Below, piece by piece: positions 10,967 through 20,339 of a DNA stretch of 64,000 nucleotides. The position numbers and the translations under genes were made by a program. The notes beneath the pieces are model-generated. The model saw only the letters and a list, made by a program, of their open reading frames with translations. It made no database searches and had not been told where the DNA came from. The first letter of the stretch is position 1. Each line of letters opens with the position of its first letter. Location: the NCBI RefSeq assembly GCF_900100305.1, contig NZ_FNEY01000011.1, positions 28,041 to 92,040 of the forward strand. Reading direction: 5' to 3'. This DNA comes from Paracidovorax citrulli. Lineage in GTDB: Bacteria; Pseudomonadota; Gammaproteobacteria; Burkholderiales; Burkholderiaceae_C.

Positions 10967-11602
10967 TCGCCGACATTCCCCTGCTGCCCATCCTGCTCAA
11001 GCTGGCCGAAGGCCTTTGGGCCACCCTGCTGCTGTCGCTCATGGCTTTCGCGCTGGGCGGCGCGGCCGGCCTGGTGGTGCTGTTCGCCCGCGTGGGCCGG
11101 CACCCCGGCCTGCAGCGCGTGAGCCGCACCTATATCCAGGTGTTCCAGAACACGCCGCTGCTCATGCAGATGTTCCTGGTGTTCTTCGGTGCGTCCATGG
11201 CGGGCTTCGACGTATCGCCCTGGGCGGCCGCCGCCATCGGCCTCACGCTCTACACCAGCGCCTACCTGGCCGAAGTCTGGCGCGGCTGCGTGCAGGCCAT
11301 CCCGCGCGGGCAGTGGGAGGCGTCGTCCAGCCTCGCCATGGGCTACTTCCAGCAGATGCGCCACGTGGTGCTGCCGCAGGCCGTGCGCCTGGCCGTCGCG
11401 CCCACCGTGGGTTTCTCGGTGCAGATCGTCAAGGGCACGGCCGTGGCCTCGATCATCGGCTTCGAGGATCTCACCAAGCTCGGCTCCATGCTGGCCAACG
11501 CCACCTTCCAGCCCTTCCTCATCTACGGGCTCGTCGCCGCCGGCTACTTCCTGCTGTGCTGGCCGCTGTCCGCCTGTGCATCCCATCTGGAGAAGAAACT
11601 CT

Positions 11603-11616
<14 letters not shown>
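10963..11616 (+). CDS. ABC transporter permease, polar amino-acid type (second)
   Basis: This 217-residue permease is paralogous to the preceding one, with FQNTPLLMQMFLVFFG in the first half and the coupling loop EASSSLAMGYFQQMRHVVLPQA. It begins at the ATG overlapping the preceding TGA. The last 14 bases overlap the ATPase gene. The two permeases probably form a heterodimeric channel. Confidence 0.93.
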
Positions 11617-12336
<720 letters not shown>

Positions 12337-12340
<4 letters not shown>

Positions 12341-12852
12341 GCGGGGCAGTAGTGCTGCCGGTGCGGCCCCTCACCGCCGAAGCCTTCGCGCCCTACGGCC
12401 AGGTGATCGCACCGGGCGGCAACGGCACCCGGCAGATCCCCATCAACGACGGCCGCTGCATGCGCCACCACGACCTGGCCCGGCCCTTCGCCGCCGGCCC
12501 CGGCACCGTGGCCTTCAGCCTGTTCGATGCCGCAGCCACCGCGCTGCCCGCGCGGCTCACGCTGATGGAGCGGCACCGGCTGGGCAGCCAGTCCTTCGCG
12601 CCCTTCGGCGCCGCGCTGCAGCTGTTGGCCGTGGTGGCCGATGCGGGCATCGCGCCCGAAGCGCTGGGCCCGGAACACCTGCGCGCCTTCGTCACCGACG
12701 GCCGGCAGGGGCTGCAACTGGCCCCCGGCGTGTGGCACCACCCGCTGCTGTCGCTGCAGGCCGGCCTCTGGCTGGTGGCCGACCGCATCGCGGCGGAGGT
12801 GGATTGCGACGTGGTGCGCATCCACGCCTGGGGCGTGGACTGCGGGCTGTAG
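12337..12852 (+). CDS. allA: Ureidoglycolate lyase (AllA) family protein
   Basis: This 171-residue cupin-fold protein matches the ureidoglycolate lyase family, which splits ureidoglycolate into glyoxylate and urea late in purine/allantoin breakdown. Family markers seen are the AFAPYGQVI opening and the [16 protein letters not shown] segment with its metal-binding His. It starts inside the stop of the ABC ATPase (ATGA), so it belongs to the transporter operon. No other allantoin gene is present, so the true substrate could be a related ureido compound. It converges with the PLP-enzyme gene with nine bases between the stops. Confidence 0.8.
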
Positions 12853-12861
12853 GGCCGCGCG

Positions 12862-14247
12862 CTACAGGGCCGCGGCCTCGCGGGTGGCGAGCGCCGCATG
12901 CACCCGCACGATGTCTTCCGTCACCCGCAGGAACGCATCCACGTCCTGTGCCGTATGGCAGTGCAGCGGCGATACGCGCACCGCGCCGGCGAGGCCGAAG
13001 GATTCGAGCATGCGCCGCGAATACAGGCTCGCCACGCTGCGCTCATAGACCGTCACGCCGCGCAGGCCGTATTCGTGCACGGCCCGGGTGCAGTCCACCC
13101 CGTCGATGCCGATGGCGATGATGAGGTCGCGCAGGGTGAGGTCCGGGTGGTCCAGGAACACCTGCACGCCGGGCATGCCGCGCAGGCCGGGGCGGGCCGC
13201 GCCGTCGCCGTCCAGCAGGCGCGCCAGCAGGCCGCGCTCGTGCAGCATGATGCGTTCGATGCCGGCCGCGAACAGGGCCCGGCGCGGCGGCTCGCCGGCA
13301 TCCGCGCCCGCGTCCAGCACGGCGGCCAGCTCCGGCAGTTCCTTCAGGGCCTGGCAGCCCAGCCAGCAGACGTAGTCGGCGATCTCGGTCACCACGGCGA
13401 ACTGCCAGGGCGAGGAACTGCCCAGGTCCCAGAAGCCCTCCGGCTTGGCCGAGAGCTTGTGGTGCGGCAGCGCGGCCGCGCGGTCCGACAGCCAGGCCAG
13501 GCCCGATCCCCGGCAGCCGAAGAACTTGTAGGGCGCGAGATTGATGCCGTCCACCGGCGTCTTCTGCAGGTCGATCAGGCCGTGGGGGGCGTGCTGCACG
13601 GCATCCACCACGATGTAGAGGTCGGGCTTCACGGCGCGGGCCGCGGCCACGATGCGCTCCAGGTCCAGCTTGGCGCCGGAGATGTTGGAGGCGTAGATCA
13701 CGTTCAGCAGCGTCGTGCCTTCGTCCACCAGCCGCACGATGGCGTCCACGTCCACCCCGCCCGTGGCCGGATTGCTGGGCGCCACGCGCAGTTCGCGGCC
13801 GGTCTCGCGCGCATAGCGCTCCATGGCGTCGTAGGACGAGGGGTGCTCCAGCACCGTGGTGACCATGTTGGTGCCCGGCACGTTCAGCGCGATGGCACGC
13901 ACCATCTCGAACATGGCGCCCGATGCGGTGAGCGCGGCATGCACGCTGCCGCCCTCGGCATTGAGCATCATGCGCAGGTCGTCGGTGCCCGTGGCCTGGA
14001 TGGCCTGCAGCTCGCGCGCGACGGGGTGGATGCGCTCGGTGTTGTCGGGCACGGCGTCGATCTGCGCGAAGCGCTCCACCGCCGCCTTCAGGCGGAAGGA
14101 GCCGCCCGCGTTGTCGAAATACAGCCGCGGGCGCCCCGCGTGGTCGTGGTCCACCTGCAGGAAGCGGCCGCGCACCTCGCGCATCACCGCCTCCGGGAAC
14201 AGCAGGCCCTGCGGGTAGCGGGCCGAAATCGCGTCGTGGCCAGCCAT
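12862..14247 (-). CDS. PLP-dependent aminotransferase class V-fold enzyme (NifS/CsdA-like)
   Basis: This 461-residue fold-type I PLP enzyme has the cofactor Lys at about 241 in APYKFFGCRGSG and the supporting VDAVQHAPHG Asp/His motif. It resembles cysteine desulfurases and kynureninase-like enzymes, but the desulfurase cysteine loop is not obvious, so the reaction is unknown. It starts at the ATG overlapping the binding protein's stop (TGATG), so the two are translationally coupled. The open frame could start one codon earlier at a GTG. Its partner suggests it acts on the imported compound. Confidence 0.85.
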   Translation of the reverse strand: MAGHDAISARYPQGLLFPEAVMREVRGRFLQVDHDHAGRPRLYFDNAGGSFRLKAAVERFAQIDAVPDNTERIHPVARELQAIQATGTDDLRMMLNAEGGSVHAALTASGAMFEMVRAIALNVPGTNMVTTVLEHPSSYDAMERYARETGRELRVAPSNPATGGVDVDAIVRLVDEGTTLLNVIYASNISGAKLDLERIVAAARAVKPDLYIVVDAVQHAPHGLIDLQKTPVDGINLAPYKFFGCRGSGLAWLSDRAAALPHHKLSAKPEGFWDLGSSSPWQFAVVTEIADYVCWLGCQALKELPELAAVLDAGADAGEPPRRALFAAGIERIMLHERGLLARLLDGDGAARPGLRGMPGVQVFLDHPDLTLRDLIIAIGIDGVDCTRAVHEYGLRGVTVYERSVASLYSRRMLESFGLAGAVRVSPLHCHTAQDVDAFLRVTEDIVRVHAALATREAAAL

Positions 14248-15164
14248 CACACGCCCTTCTTGCTGGGGTTGCGGTAGGCCTCGCGCACGGCGTCCGTCAT
14301 CGGGAAGTTCAGGTTCACGTTGTTGGGCGGAATCGGCTGGGTGAACCAGCGGGCGTAGAGGCGCTCCATCTCGCCGCTCTTCATGAGCTGGGTGACGGTC
14401 TCGTCCACCAGTGCCTCGAACTGCGGATCGTTCTTGCGGAACATGATGCCGTAGGGCTCCTGGCGCAGCACCACGTCGCGCAGCATGCGGTACTCGCCCG
14501 GGTTGGGCGAGGAGGCGATGAGGCCGGCCAGTTGCACGTCGTCCAGCACATAGGCGTCGGCCCGGCCGTTGGCCAGCAGCAGGAAGGCATCGGCCGTGTC
14601 CTTGCCGCTCAGTTCACGCACGTCCAGCGCTTCGGCCCGCTTGTAGGTGCGCAGCAGTTGCACCGAGGTGCTGCCGGCCACGGTGGCCACCGTCTTGCCC
14701 GCGAGATCCGACAGGGAATTGATGCCCGAATTCTTTTTCACCGCCACGGTGATGCCCGCCACGAAATGGCTGGGCGCGAACGCCACCATCTGCTGGCGCA
14801 CCACGGAATTGGTGGTGGTGGCGCAATCCAGGTCCACCGTGCCGTTCTGCATCAGCGGGATGCGGTTGAGCGAATTGAGCAGCGTGTATTGCACGCGCAG
14901 CGCCGGCAGGCCCAGCTTCGCTTTCACCGCCTCGACGATCTTCAGGCAGATGTCGTTGGAAAAGCCCACCGGATCGCCGCCGCCCTTGGGGCTGTAGGAG
15001 AACGGAATCGAGCTGTCGCGGTTGCCGATGTGGATCACACCGGTCTGCTTGATGCGTGCCAGCGTGTCGATCTCCTGCGCGCTGGCGGCGGCGCCGTGGG
15101 CCAGCAGGCAGGCGCCCAGCACGGCGACCAGGGAGGAGGACGAGAAAAGGCGGCGAGAGGTCAT
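14247..15164 (-). CDS. Orphan ABC amino-acid-binding protein
   Basis: This 305-residue SBP_bac_3 protein has a signal peptide (start MTSRRLFSSSSLVAVLGACL, cleavage near AASAQ). Ligand-lobe markers are GFSNDICLKIVEAVK and GTVDLDCATTTNSV, as in glutamate/aspartate-type receptors. AGGAG precedes the ATG at 15164. No permease or ATPase accompanies it, so it may deliver ligand to the ABC complex encoded at 10280-12340 just across the convergent junction. It is transcribed with the PLP enzyme and divergently from a LysR regulator. Confidence 0.9.
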   Translation of the reverse strand: MTSRRLFSSSSLVAVLGACLLAHGAAASAQEIDTLARIKQTGVIHIGNRDSSIPFSYSPKGGGDPVGFSNDICLKIVEAVKAKLGLPALRVQYTLLNSLNRIPLMQNGTVDLDCATTTNSVVRQQMVAFAPSHFVAGITVAVKKNSGINSLSDLAGKTVATVAGSTSVQLLRTYKRAEALDVRELSGKDTADAFLLLANGRADAYVLDDVQLAGLIASSPNPGEYRMLRDVVLRQEPYGIMFRKNDPQFEALVDETVTQLMKSGEMERLYARWFTQPIPPNNVNLNFPMTDAVREAYRNPSKKGV

Positions 15165-15272
15165 GGCGGGCACTCCTGGATGAAGGCGGCTGCGGACGGA
15201 GGAAAAGCCGTGGGCGGTCAGCGCCACGGCCGGGATGCATCCCATTGTGAAAGCCGCGTTATTTCCCGAAAA

Positions 15273-15295
15273 GCGATTTTTTGTGCTCGAATCGC
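15273..15295. promoter_or_regulatory. Inverted repeat, candidate LysR site
   Basis: GCGATT and AATCGC flank 11 bases in the divergent region between the binding-protein gene and the LysR gene. The dyad touches the ATG at 15296; if that ATG is not the start, it lies about 30 bases before the alternative ATG at 15326, the more natural place for an operator. Confidence 0.4.
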
Positions 15296-16315
15296 ATGAA
15301 TAAAAGCGATGAATCGACACCCGCCATGATGACCTTCAAGCAACTGGAAGCCCTGTACTGGATCGGCCAGCTCGGCGGCTTCGCGCCCGCCGCCCGCAAG
15401 CTGCACACCACGCAGTCCGCCATCTCCAAGCGGGTGCACGAGCTGGAACAGGTCTTCGACACCGCCCTGTTCGACCGGAGCCAGCGCAGCGCGCGCCTGA
15501 CGGAAAAAGGCGAGGAGATGTTCATGCTGGCGCGCAAGCTGCTGCGCGAGCGCGATGCGGCGGTGGAGCAGTTCGGCAAGCCCGGGGTGATCGAACGGCG
15601 CCTGCGCATCGGCGTGACGGAGCTCACCGCCATGACCTGGCTGCCGCGCCTGGTGGGCCTGGTGCGCGCCCACTACCCCAAGGTCACGCTGGAGCCCGAC
15701 GTGGACGGCAGCCTGCCCCTGCGCGACAAGCTGCTGGCCGACGCGCTGGACCTCGTCATCGTGCCCGACGCCTTCACCGACAGCCGCCTGCCCGCCAAGC
15801 CCGTGGGCCAGGTCGAGAGCGCCTGGATGTGCCGCCCCGGCCTCGTGCAGTCCCCCGCCCCCGGCCGCCCCGTGCGCCTGCACGACCTGGCCGCCCACCG
15901 CCTGCTGGTGCAGGGCAATGCCTCCGGCACCGGCCGCATCTACGACGGCTGGATGCGCGAGCGCGGCGTGGAGCCCGCGGACACCCTGGTGGTCAGCAAC
16001 CTGATCGCCCTGGCCGGCCTCACCATCTCCGGCCTGGGCGTGAGCTACCTGCCCCGCCACTGCCTCGCCCCCCTGGTCGCCGCCGGCATGCTGGCCGAGA
16101 TCGAGGTGCAGCCACCGCTGCCGCCCGTGCCCTATGTGGCGATGGTGCGAGGGGAGCAGCGCAGCGCCCTGGTGGCGTCGGTGATCATGCTGGCGCAGTC
16201 GTGCTGCGACTTCACGCGGGTGTTCCAGGCGGGGGTGGATGTGGCCAGTGCAGAGCCCGGTCGCATGGAATCTCGACCAGGACCATTCCGGCAGGGCCGC
16301 GGTGCGAGCGCGTGA
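15296..16315 (+). CDS. LysR-family regulator (ArgP/CysB-like arrangement)
   Basis: This is a LysR regulator of up to 339 residues. The N-terminal winged helix reads KQLEALYWIGQLGGFAPAAR, then TTQSAISKRVHELE, followed by an effector domain. The start is uncertain: ATG 15296 or, better aligned with LysR proteins, ATG 15326. The last 30 or so residues are unusual for the family and overlap the methyltransferase remnant that follows. Divergent from the binding protein/PLP-enzyme pair, it is their likely regulator. Confidence 0.88.
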   Translation: MNKSDESTPAMMTFKQLEALYWIGQLGGFAPAARKLHTTQSAISKRVHELEQVFDTALFDRSQRSARLTEKGEEMFMLARKLLRERDAAVEQFGKPGVIERRLRIGVTELTAMTWLPRLVGLVRAHYPKVTLEPDVDGSLPLRDKLLADALDLVIVPDAFTDSRLPAKPVGQVESAWMCRPGLVQSPAPGRPVRLHDLAAHRLLVQGNASGTGRIYDGWMRERGVEPADTLVVSNLIALAGLTISGLGVSYLPRHCLAPLVAAGMLAEIEVQPPLPPVPYVAMVRGEQRSALVASVIMLAQSCCDFTRVFQAGVDVASAEPGRMESRPGPFRQGRGASA

Positions 16316-16565
16316 CAACCTTCTGAAAGCGCTTCCTGCCCTGCCCCATGCCAACGATGGCCACCCCATCGACATCCTCGCCCACGACCAGGCCGCCTGG
16401 GACCGCCAGGCCGCGCAGAGCTGCGAATGGTCCGCCCCGGTCGGCCCTGAAGCCATCGCCGCCGCGCGCGCCGGACGCTGGCAGGTCCACCTCACGCCGG
16501 GCCCGCTGCCCGCGGGATGGCTGGAGCAGGTTGCCGGCCCTGCGCATCTTGCATGGCTGGAATGA
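16239..16565 (+). pseudogene. Truncated class I SAM-dependent methyltransferase remnant
   Basis: The frame encodes 108 residues. The part from HDQAAWDRQAAQ through EQVAG matches what I recall as the N-terminus of a class I methyltransferase family, including the AARAGRWQVHLTPGPLP stretch. The glycine-rich SAM-binding motif that should come next is absent: the frame ends PAHLAWLE-stop. No continuation is found in any frame downstream, so this looks like a remnant after deletion. It overlaps the end of the LysR gene by 77 bases. Confidence 0.6.
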
Positions 16566-16707
16566 ATGGCGGTGTCGGCCGTGGATGCATGGGATATTGC
16601 TTCTGCGTACCATCCTCCCGGAGCGGGCGGCGGCGGCATCCCCGCATTCTCGCCCTGCCGCCTCCCCCCATGCACCGTGTCAGGCCACCCGCCCGGAAGC
16701 TCCCCAG

Positions 16708-16941
16708 ATGATCGATTGGATCCCCGTAGTCTTCATTGTGTTCAAGGTGCTCGTGTTCGGCACGTGCATGTTCTTCGCCATCAAGTGGCATTACGACCAG
16801 AGCGGGAGGAAGATGGACAGGCGCGCGCTGCTGCTGGCCACCTGCAAGCTCGGTGCCGCCTTCCTGCTGGCGCTTGCCGTGGTGCTGTGGTTGACGTTCG
16901 CGCTGGCCAGGCATCTCGGGATGGACCTGAGCCTGCCTTGA
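16708..16941 (+). CDS. Small two-helix membrane protein
   Basis: This 77-residue protein has two hydrophobic segments (about 5-22 and 45-67) joined by a basic loop (WHYDQSGRKMDRRAL). No family is recognised. It stands alone in a gene-poor stretch; AGCTCCCCAG before the ATG is a poor ribosome site. The GC-rich codon pattern and clear hydrophobic layout support a real gene, but its role is unknown. Confidence 0.55.
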   Translation: MIDWIPVVFIVFKVLVFGTCMFFAIKWHYDQSGRKMDRRALLLATCKLGAAFLLALAVVLWLTFALARHLGMDLSLP

Positions 16942-17008
16942 GGGCAAAGACCGGGCGTGGATAGAGGTCCGCGTCCGGTCTTGCAGTGGCCGCCAAGAAG
17001 CGCAGTGT

Positions 17009-17743
17009 TTACCCGCCGTACGCCGTCAACGCCATCCGGTGGCTCGACCAGTCAAAGGCCGCATTGAGCATTGCAATGGACACCTTCTGCCCCGGGCCCA
17101 GTTCCGGGTCATGGCAGATGACGTCTCCGTCTTCGTCGATGCCCGTGAGCACGATGGCATGGGCAACCAGTTCATCGTTGGGAGACTCGATGCGGGCCTC
17201 CAGCGGGCCATGCTGATCGAGCAGGGCCCTGATCTTGTCGGCATCCCAGGACTTGCCTGCAGGAACAGGGATGTTCTTGAGCTTGGCCTTGCGGTTTCTC
17301 GTCGCGTAATCCAGTGGCCCATTCAGCTCCTTGGGCACGCCTTCCGCATCGTACAGGTAGGCAAGTTGTCCCTTGTCGAGAGGCGGTTGCCCGAAGTAAG
17401 CCCGCAGCATGTTCATGGTGGCTTCCCAGCACCCTCTCGTCCCATTCTGGGGAATATAGGGAACTACAAGCTTGCAGCCTCCCGACGAGGAGCTGGACCC
17501 GGCACTTTGAAAATGCCCTCCGCCCAACGTCCTCGGCTTGCCCGCCGCGATGTCCAGGATGCCTTTCCTCGGGCGGATGCCGGGCGCCTGGGCCTCGGCC
17601 AGGTTCTTCCTGCCAGGTGTCAACGGCATGGCGTTGCCGTGGGACGCGCTCTTTGCACGGGCAGCGGGCGCCTGCACGGCAGCTCCGCCCTCGCGGGCAG
17701 CGTTCATGTTCCTGTGGTGGGCCACCGCATGGGTGATATGCAT
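17009..17743 (-). CDS. Papain-like cysteine protease (AvrRpt2/C70-like)
   Basis: This 244-residue protein has a low-complexity N-terminal half ending in a Gly/Ser linker (GSSSSSGG). The C-terminal half has a papain-like layout: nucleophile Cys105 in NGTRGCWEATMNMLRAYFG, His195 in LVAHAIVLTGID, and Asp212 in CHDPELG. The VPYIPQNGTRGCW style resembles the Papain-like family that includes the effector AvrRpt2 (C70). No signal peptide is seen, so secretion would need a type III or type VI system. I chose the ATG at 17743, the first in frame; 17707 is an alternative. GC and codon use are lower than the neighbours, consistent with acquisition. Confidence 0.7.
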   Translation of the reverse strand: MHITHAVAHHRNMNAAREGGAAVQAPAARAKSASHGNAMPLTPGRKNLAEAQAPGIRPRKGILDIAAGKPRTLGGGHFQSAGSSSSSGGCKLVVPYIPQNGTRGCWEATMNMLRAYFGQPPLDKGQLAYLYDAEGVPKELNGPLDYATRNRKAKLKNIPVPAGKSWDADKIRALLDQHGPLEARIESPNDELVAHAIVLTGIDEDGDVICHDPELGPGQKVSIAMLNAAFDWSSHRMALTAYGG

Positions 17744-17872
17744 TTCATCGTCCAGATACAAAATTGCGGCGACTCTACGCAGCGCGGCACGGACTGTGAA
17801 ATGCAACCATTCGGCTGACGGGCGAGTGCTTCGCCCGGGTTGGCGAGCACAACCTCCTCCAGACCTGCCGCC

Positions 17873-18922
17873 TCAATCCATCCGGATGTTGCGGTCCTTG
17901 ATCAGCGCGCCCCACCGCGCCATTTCCTTGTCCAGGTGCGTCGCCAGCTGCGCGGGCGTGCTGCCGATGGGCTCGGCGCCGATGGCGTCGAAGCGGGCTC
18001 TGGTTTCCGGCTGCTTCATGGCGTCCAGCAGGGCGGCGTTGAGCTTCTGCACGATGGGCGCGGGCGTGCCGGCCGGGGCGAACACGGCGAACCAGGGCGA
18101 GACCTCGTAGCCGGGCACGCCGGCCTCGGCGATGGTGGGCACGCCCGGCAGCGTGGCCGAGCGCCTGGCGCTGGTGACGCCCAGGGCGCGCAGCTTGCCG
18201 GACTGGATGTGCGGGGCGGCGGAGGTGATGCTGTCGAACATCAGGTCCACCTGCCCGCCCAGCATGTCGGTCATGGCCGGGCCGCTGCCCTTGTAGGGCA
18301 CGTGCAGCAGGTTGAGTTTGGCCATGGAGGCGAACACCTCGCCGGCCAGGTGGATGGAGGTGCCGTTGCCGGCCGAGGCGTAGGTGAGCTTGCCGGGCTC
18401 GCGCTTGGCGTGCGCGATCACGTCGGCCACCGTCCTGTCGGGGCTGTTGGCGTTGACGACGAGCACGTTGGGCACGATGGCCAGCAGGCTGACGGGCGCG
18501 AAGTCCTTCACCGGGTCGTAGCTCAGCCTGGCGTAGAGCGCCTTGTTGGTGGCCATGCCGATGGAGGTGATCATGATCGTGTATCCGTCGGCCGGCGACT
18601 TGGCCACGGCGTCCGCGCCGATGTTGCCGCCCGCGCCGGGGCGGTTCTCGATCACGAAGGGCTGGCCCAGGGTGCGGCCGGCGCGCTCGCCCAGGGTGCG
18701 GGCGATGACGTCCATGGCGCCGCCGGGCGGGAACGGGACGACCCAGCGGACGGGCTTGGCGGGCCAGGCGGCGGCGTCGGCCTGCTGCGCATGGGCCGGC
18801 GCGGGCAGCACGCCCGCCAGGGCGGCCGCGGCAGCGACCGCGCCACCGGCCGCAAGGGCCAGGACGCGGCGGCGCGTGGGGGCATGGGCGGACGGCAGTG
18901 CGTGGGCGCGGATGGATGGCAT
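17873..18922 (-). CDS. Bug/TctC-family periplasmic binding protein
   Basis: This 349-residue protein has a Tat-like signal (TRRRVLALAAGG...PAHAQ). The mature part carries the Bug-family fingerprint VPFPPGGAMDVIAR near the N-terminus, then NRPGAGGNIGADAVAKSPADGYT. Bug receptors bind carboxylates in the periplasm. It lies 63 bases downstream of the cycloisomerase gene on the same strand, so it may bind the same aromatic-derived acid. No tctA/tctB membrane genes are present here, which is common for Bug proteins. Confidence 0.92.
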   Translation of the reverse strand: MPSIRAHALPSAHAPTRRRVLALAAGGAVAAAAALAGVLPAPAHAQQADAAAWPAKPVRWVVPFPPGGAMDVIARTLGERAGRTLGQPFVIENRPGAGGNIGADAVAKSPADGYTIMITSIGMATNKALYARLSYDPVKDFAPVSLLAIVPNVLVVNANSPDRTVADVIAHAKREPGKLTYASAGNGTSIHLAGEVFASMAKLNLLHVPYKGSGPAMTDMLGGQVDLMFDSITSAAPHIQSGKLRALGVTSARRSATLPGVPTIAEAGVPGYEVSPWFAVFAPAGTPAPIVQKLNAALLDAMKQPETRARFDAIGAEPIGSTPAQLATHLDKEMARWGALIKDRNIRMD

Positions 18923-18985
18923 GGTGCTTGTCTCCGGATTCTGAGGTTCGATGAGGGTTGGATGGATGAAGGGGTGGCGCAGGCG

Positions 18986-20215
18986 TCAGGCAGAGGGGGC
19001 GGCAGGCGCCGGCTCCGCGGCCGGGGCGGCGGCCTGGCGGCCCATGTCCACGTGCACGGGCGCGAGGCCTTCGCGGGCGCGGTCGAAACGGCGCAGTGCT
19101 TCGGGCAGCACCTCCACGCCGAAGCCGGGGCCATCGGGCAATTGCAGCGCGAAGTCGCGCACGGTCATGGGCGTGGCGACGATGTCGTCCACCAGCAGTT
19201 GCGGGCCGAACAGCTCGCAGTTGTGGTGCGTGCCGGGCAGCGTGGCGAAAACGTGGGCCGATGCGGCACTGCCCAGCGACGTTTCCAGCATGGTGCCGCC
19301 GTACCAGCCGATGTCCGCGGCCTCGGCCACGGCGGCGACTGCGCGGGTGCGCAGCAGGCCGCCGTGCTTGGCGACTTTCAGGGAGAAGACATGGCAGGCG
19401 CCCTGCCGCGCCAGCAGCATGGCGTCCTGCGGCGTGCAGACGGTTTCGTCGGCCATCACCAGCGCGCCGGCGGGCAGGCCGGCGGTGAGCTGGCGCAGGG
19501 CCTCCACGTTCCATTGCGCGACGGGCTGCTCGATCAGGCTCACGCCCGCATCGATGAGCTGCGGCACGTAGCGGCGCGCGGTGTTGCCGTCCCAGGCCTG
19601 GTTGATGTCCACGGTCATGCCGGCGCGCCCGTCCAGGCCGCGGGCGATGCGGGTGACATGGGCCACGTCGTCCTGCGGGGCGCGCGCGCCGATCTTGAGC
19701 TTGAAGATGCGGTGGCGGCGGGCCTCCAGCATGCGCTCGGCCTCTTCCACGTCGCGGGCGGAATCGCCGCTGGCGAGCGTCCAGGCCAGGGGCAGGCTTT
19801 CGTGCTGCTTGCCGCCCAGCAGCTGCCAGGCGGGCAGGCCCAGGGAGCGGGCCACGGCGTCGATGGCGGCCATTTCCACGGCGCTCTTGGCGAAGCGATT
19901 GCCCTTGCAGACGGCGTCCATGCGCGCCAGCAGTTGCTCGAAGCGGCCCGCGTCCTGCCCGGCCACGGCGGGGCCGAGGTACTGCGTGATGGCGTGCAGG
20001 ATGGTCTCGGGCGATTCCTCGTTCCACGAGGGGCCGCCGATGGTGGCGGCCTCGCCGAAGCCGCAGGCGCCGTCCGCCAGCCACAGCTGCACCACCACCG
20101 GGCTCTGGCGGTGGATCGCTCCGAACGAGAACTTGTGCGGCCGGATGGTGGGGATGTCGAGGATGCTCGCCTCGATGCGCTCGATGCGCAGGCCGGCGGA
20201 GGGGATTGCGGTCAT
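18986..20215 (-). CDS. Muconate cycloisomerase-like enolase-superfamily enzyme
   Basis: This 409-residue protein belongs to the muconate lactonizing subgroup. It has the KxK base at Lys172/Lys174 (KLKIG), metal ligands Asp203 (VDINQAW), Glu229 (LIEQP) and Asp256 (ADETV), and the opposite-face Lys near 280 (SLKVAK). This pattern fits CatB-like cycloisomerases that lactonize cis,cis-muconate in beta-ketoadipate degradation. No catA or catC is beside it, so a different acid sugar or dipeptide epimerase-like substrate is possible. The C-terminus is an Ala/Pro-rich tail. It is divergent from a LysR gene with a palindromic box between. Confidence 0.82.
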   Translation of the reverse strand: MTAIPSAGLRIERIEASILDIPTIRPHKFSFGAIHRQSPVVVQLWLADGACGFGEAATIGGPSWNEESPETILHAITQYLGPAVAGQDAGRFEQLLARMDAVCKGNRFAKSAVEMAAIDAVARSLGLPAWQLLGGKQHESLPLAWTLASGDSARDVEEAERMLEARRHRIFKLKIGARAPQDDVAHVTRIARGLDGRAGMTVDINQAWDGNTARRYVPQLIDAGVSLIEQPVAQWNVEALRQLTAGLPAGALVMADETVCTPQDAMLLARQGACHVFSLKVAKHGGLLRTRAVAAVAEAADIGWYGGTMLETSLGSAASAHVFATLPGTHHNCELFGPQLLVDDIVATPMTVRDFALQLPDGPGFGVEVLPEALRRFDRAREGLAPVHVDMGRQAAAPAAEPAPAAPSA

Positions 20216-20272
20216 GGCTGCACCTTATCCCGGAGAAAGCCTGCGATCCAATGGTATATATGACACGATTCA

Positions 20273-20287
20273 TTCGATGCCATCGAA
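20273..20287. promoter_or_regulatory. LysR-type operator between cycloisomerase and LysR genes
   Basis: TTCGATGCCATCGAA is a 15-bp palindrome around one central base and contains a T-N11-A core. It lies 53 bases before the LysR start and 58 bases before the cycloisomerase start, the classic recognition-site position for a LysR regulator of a divergent target. Confidence 0.65.
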
Positions 20288-20339
20288 CGATAATGCACAC
20301 CTGCCATTCACCCGTTCCACCCATTCCCCAGGAGCCGCC

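Noticed and set aside
17840-20263. An 807-codon plus-strand open frame
   Set aside because: It is antisense to the cycloisomerase and Bug genes; composition is His/Gly/Ala-rich as expected from shadow reading in GC-rich DNA.
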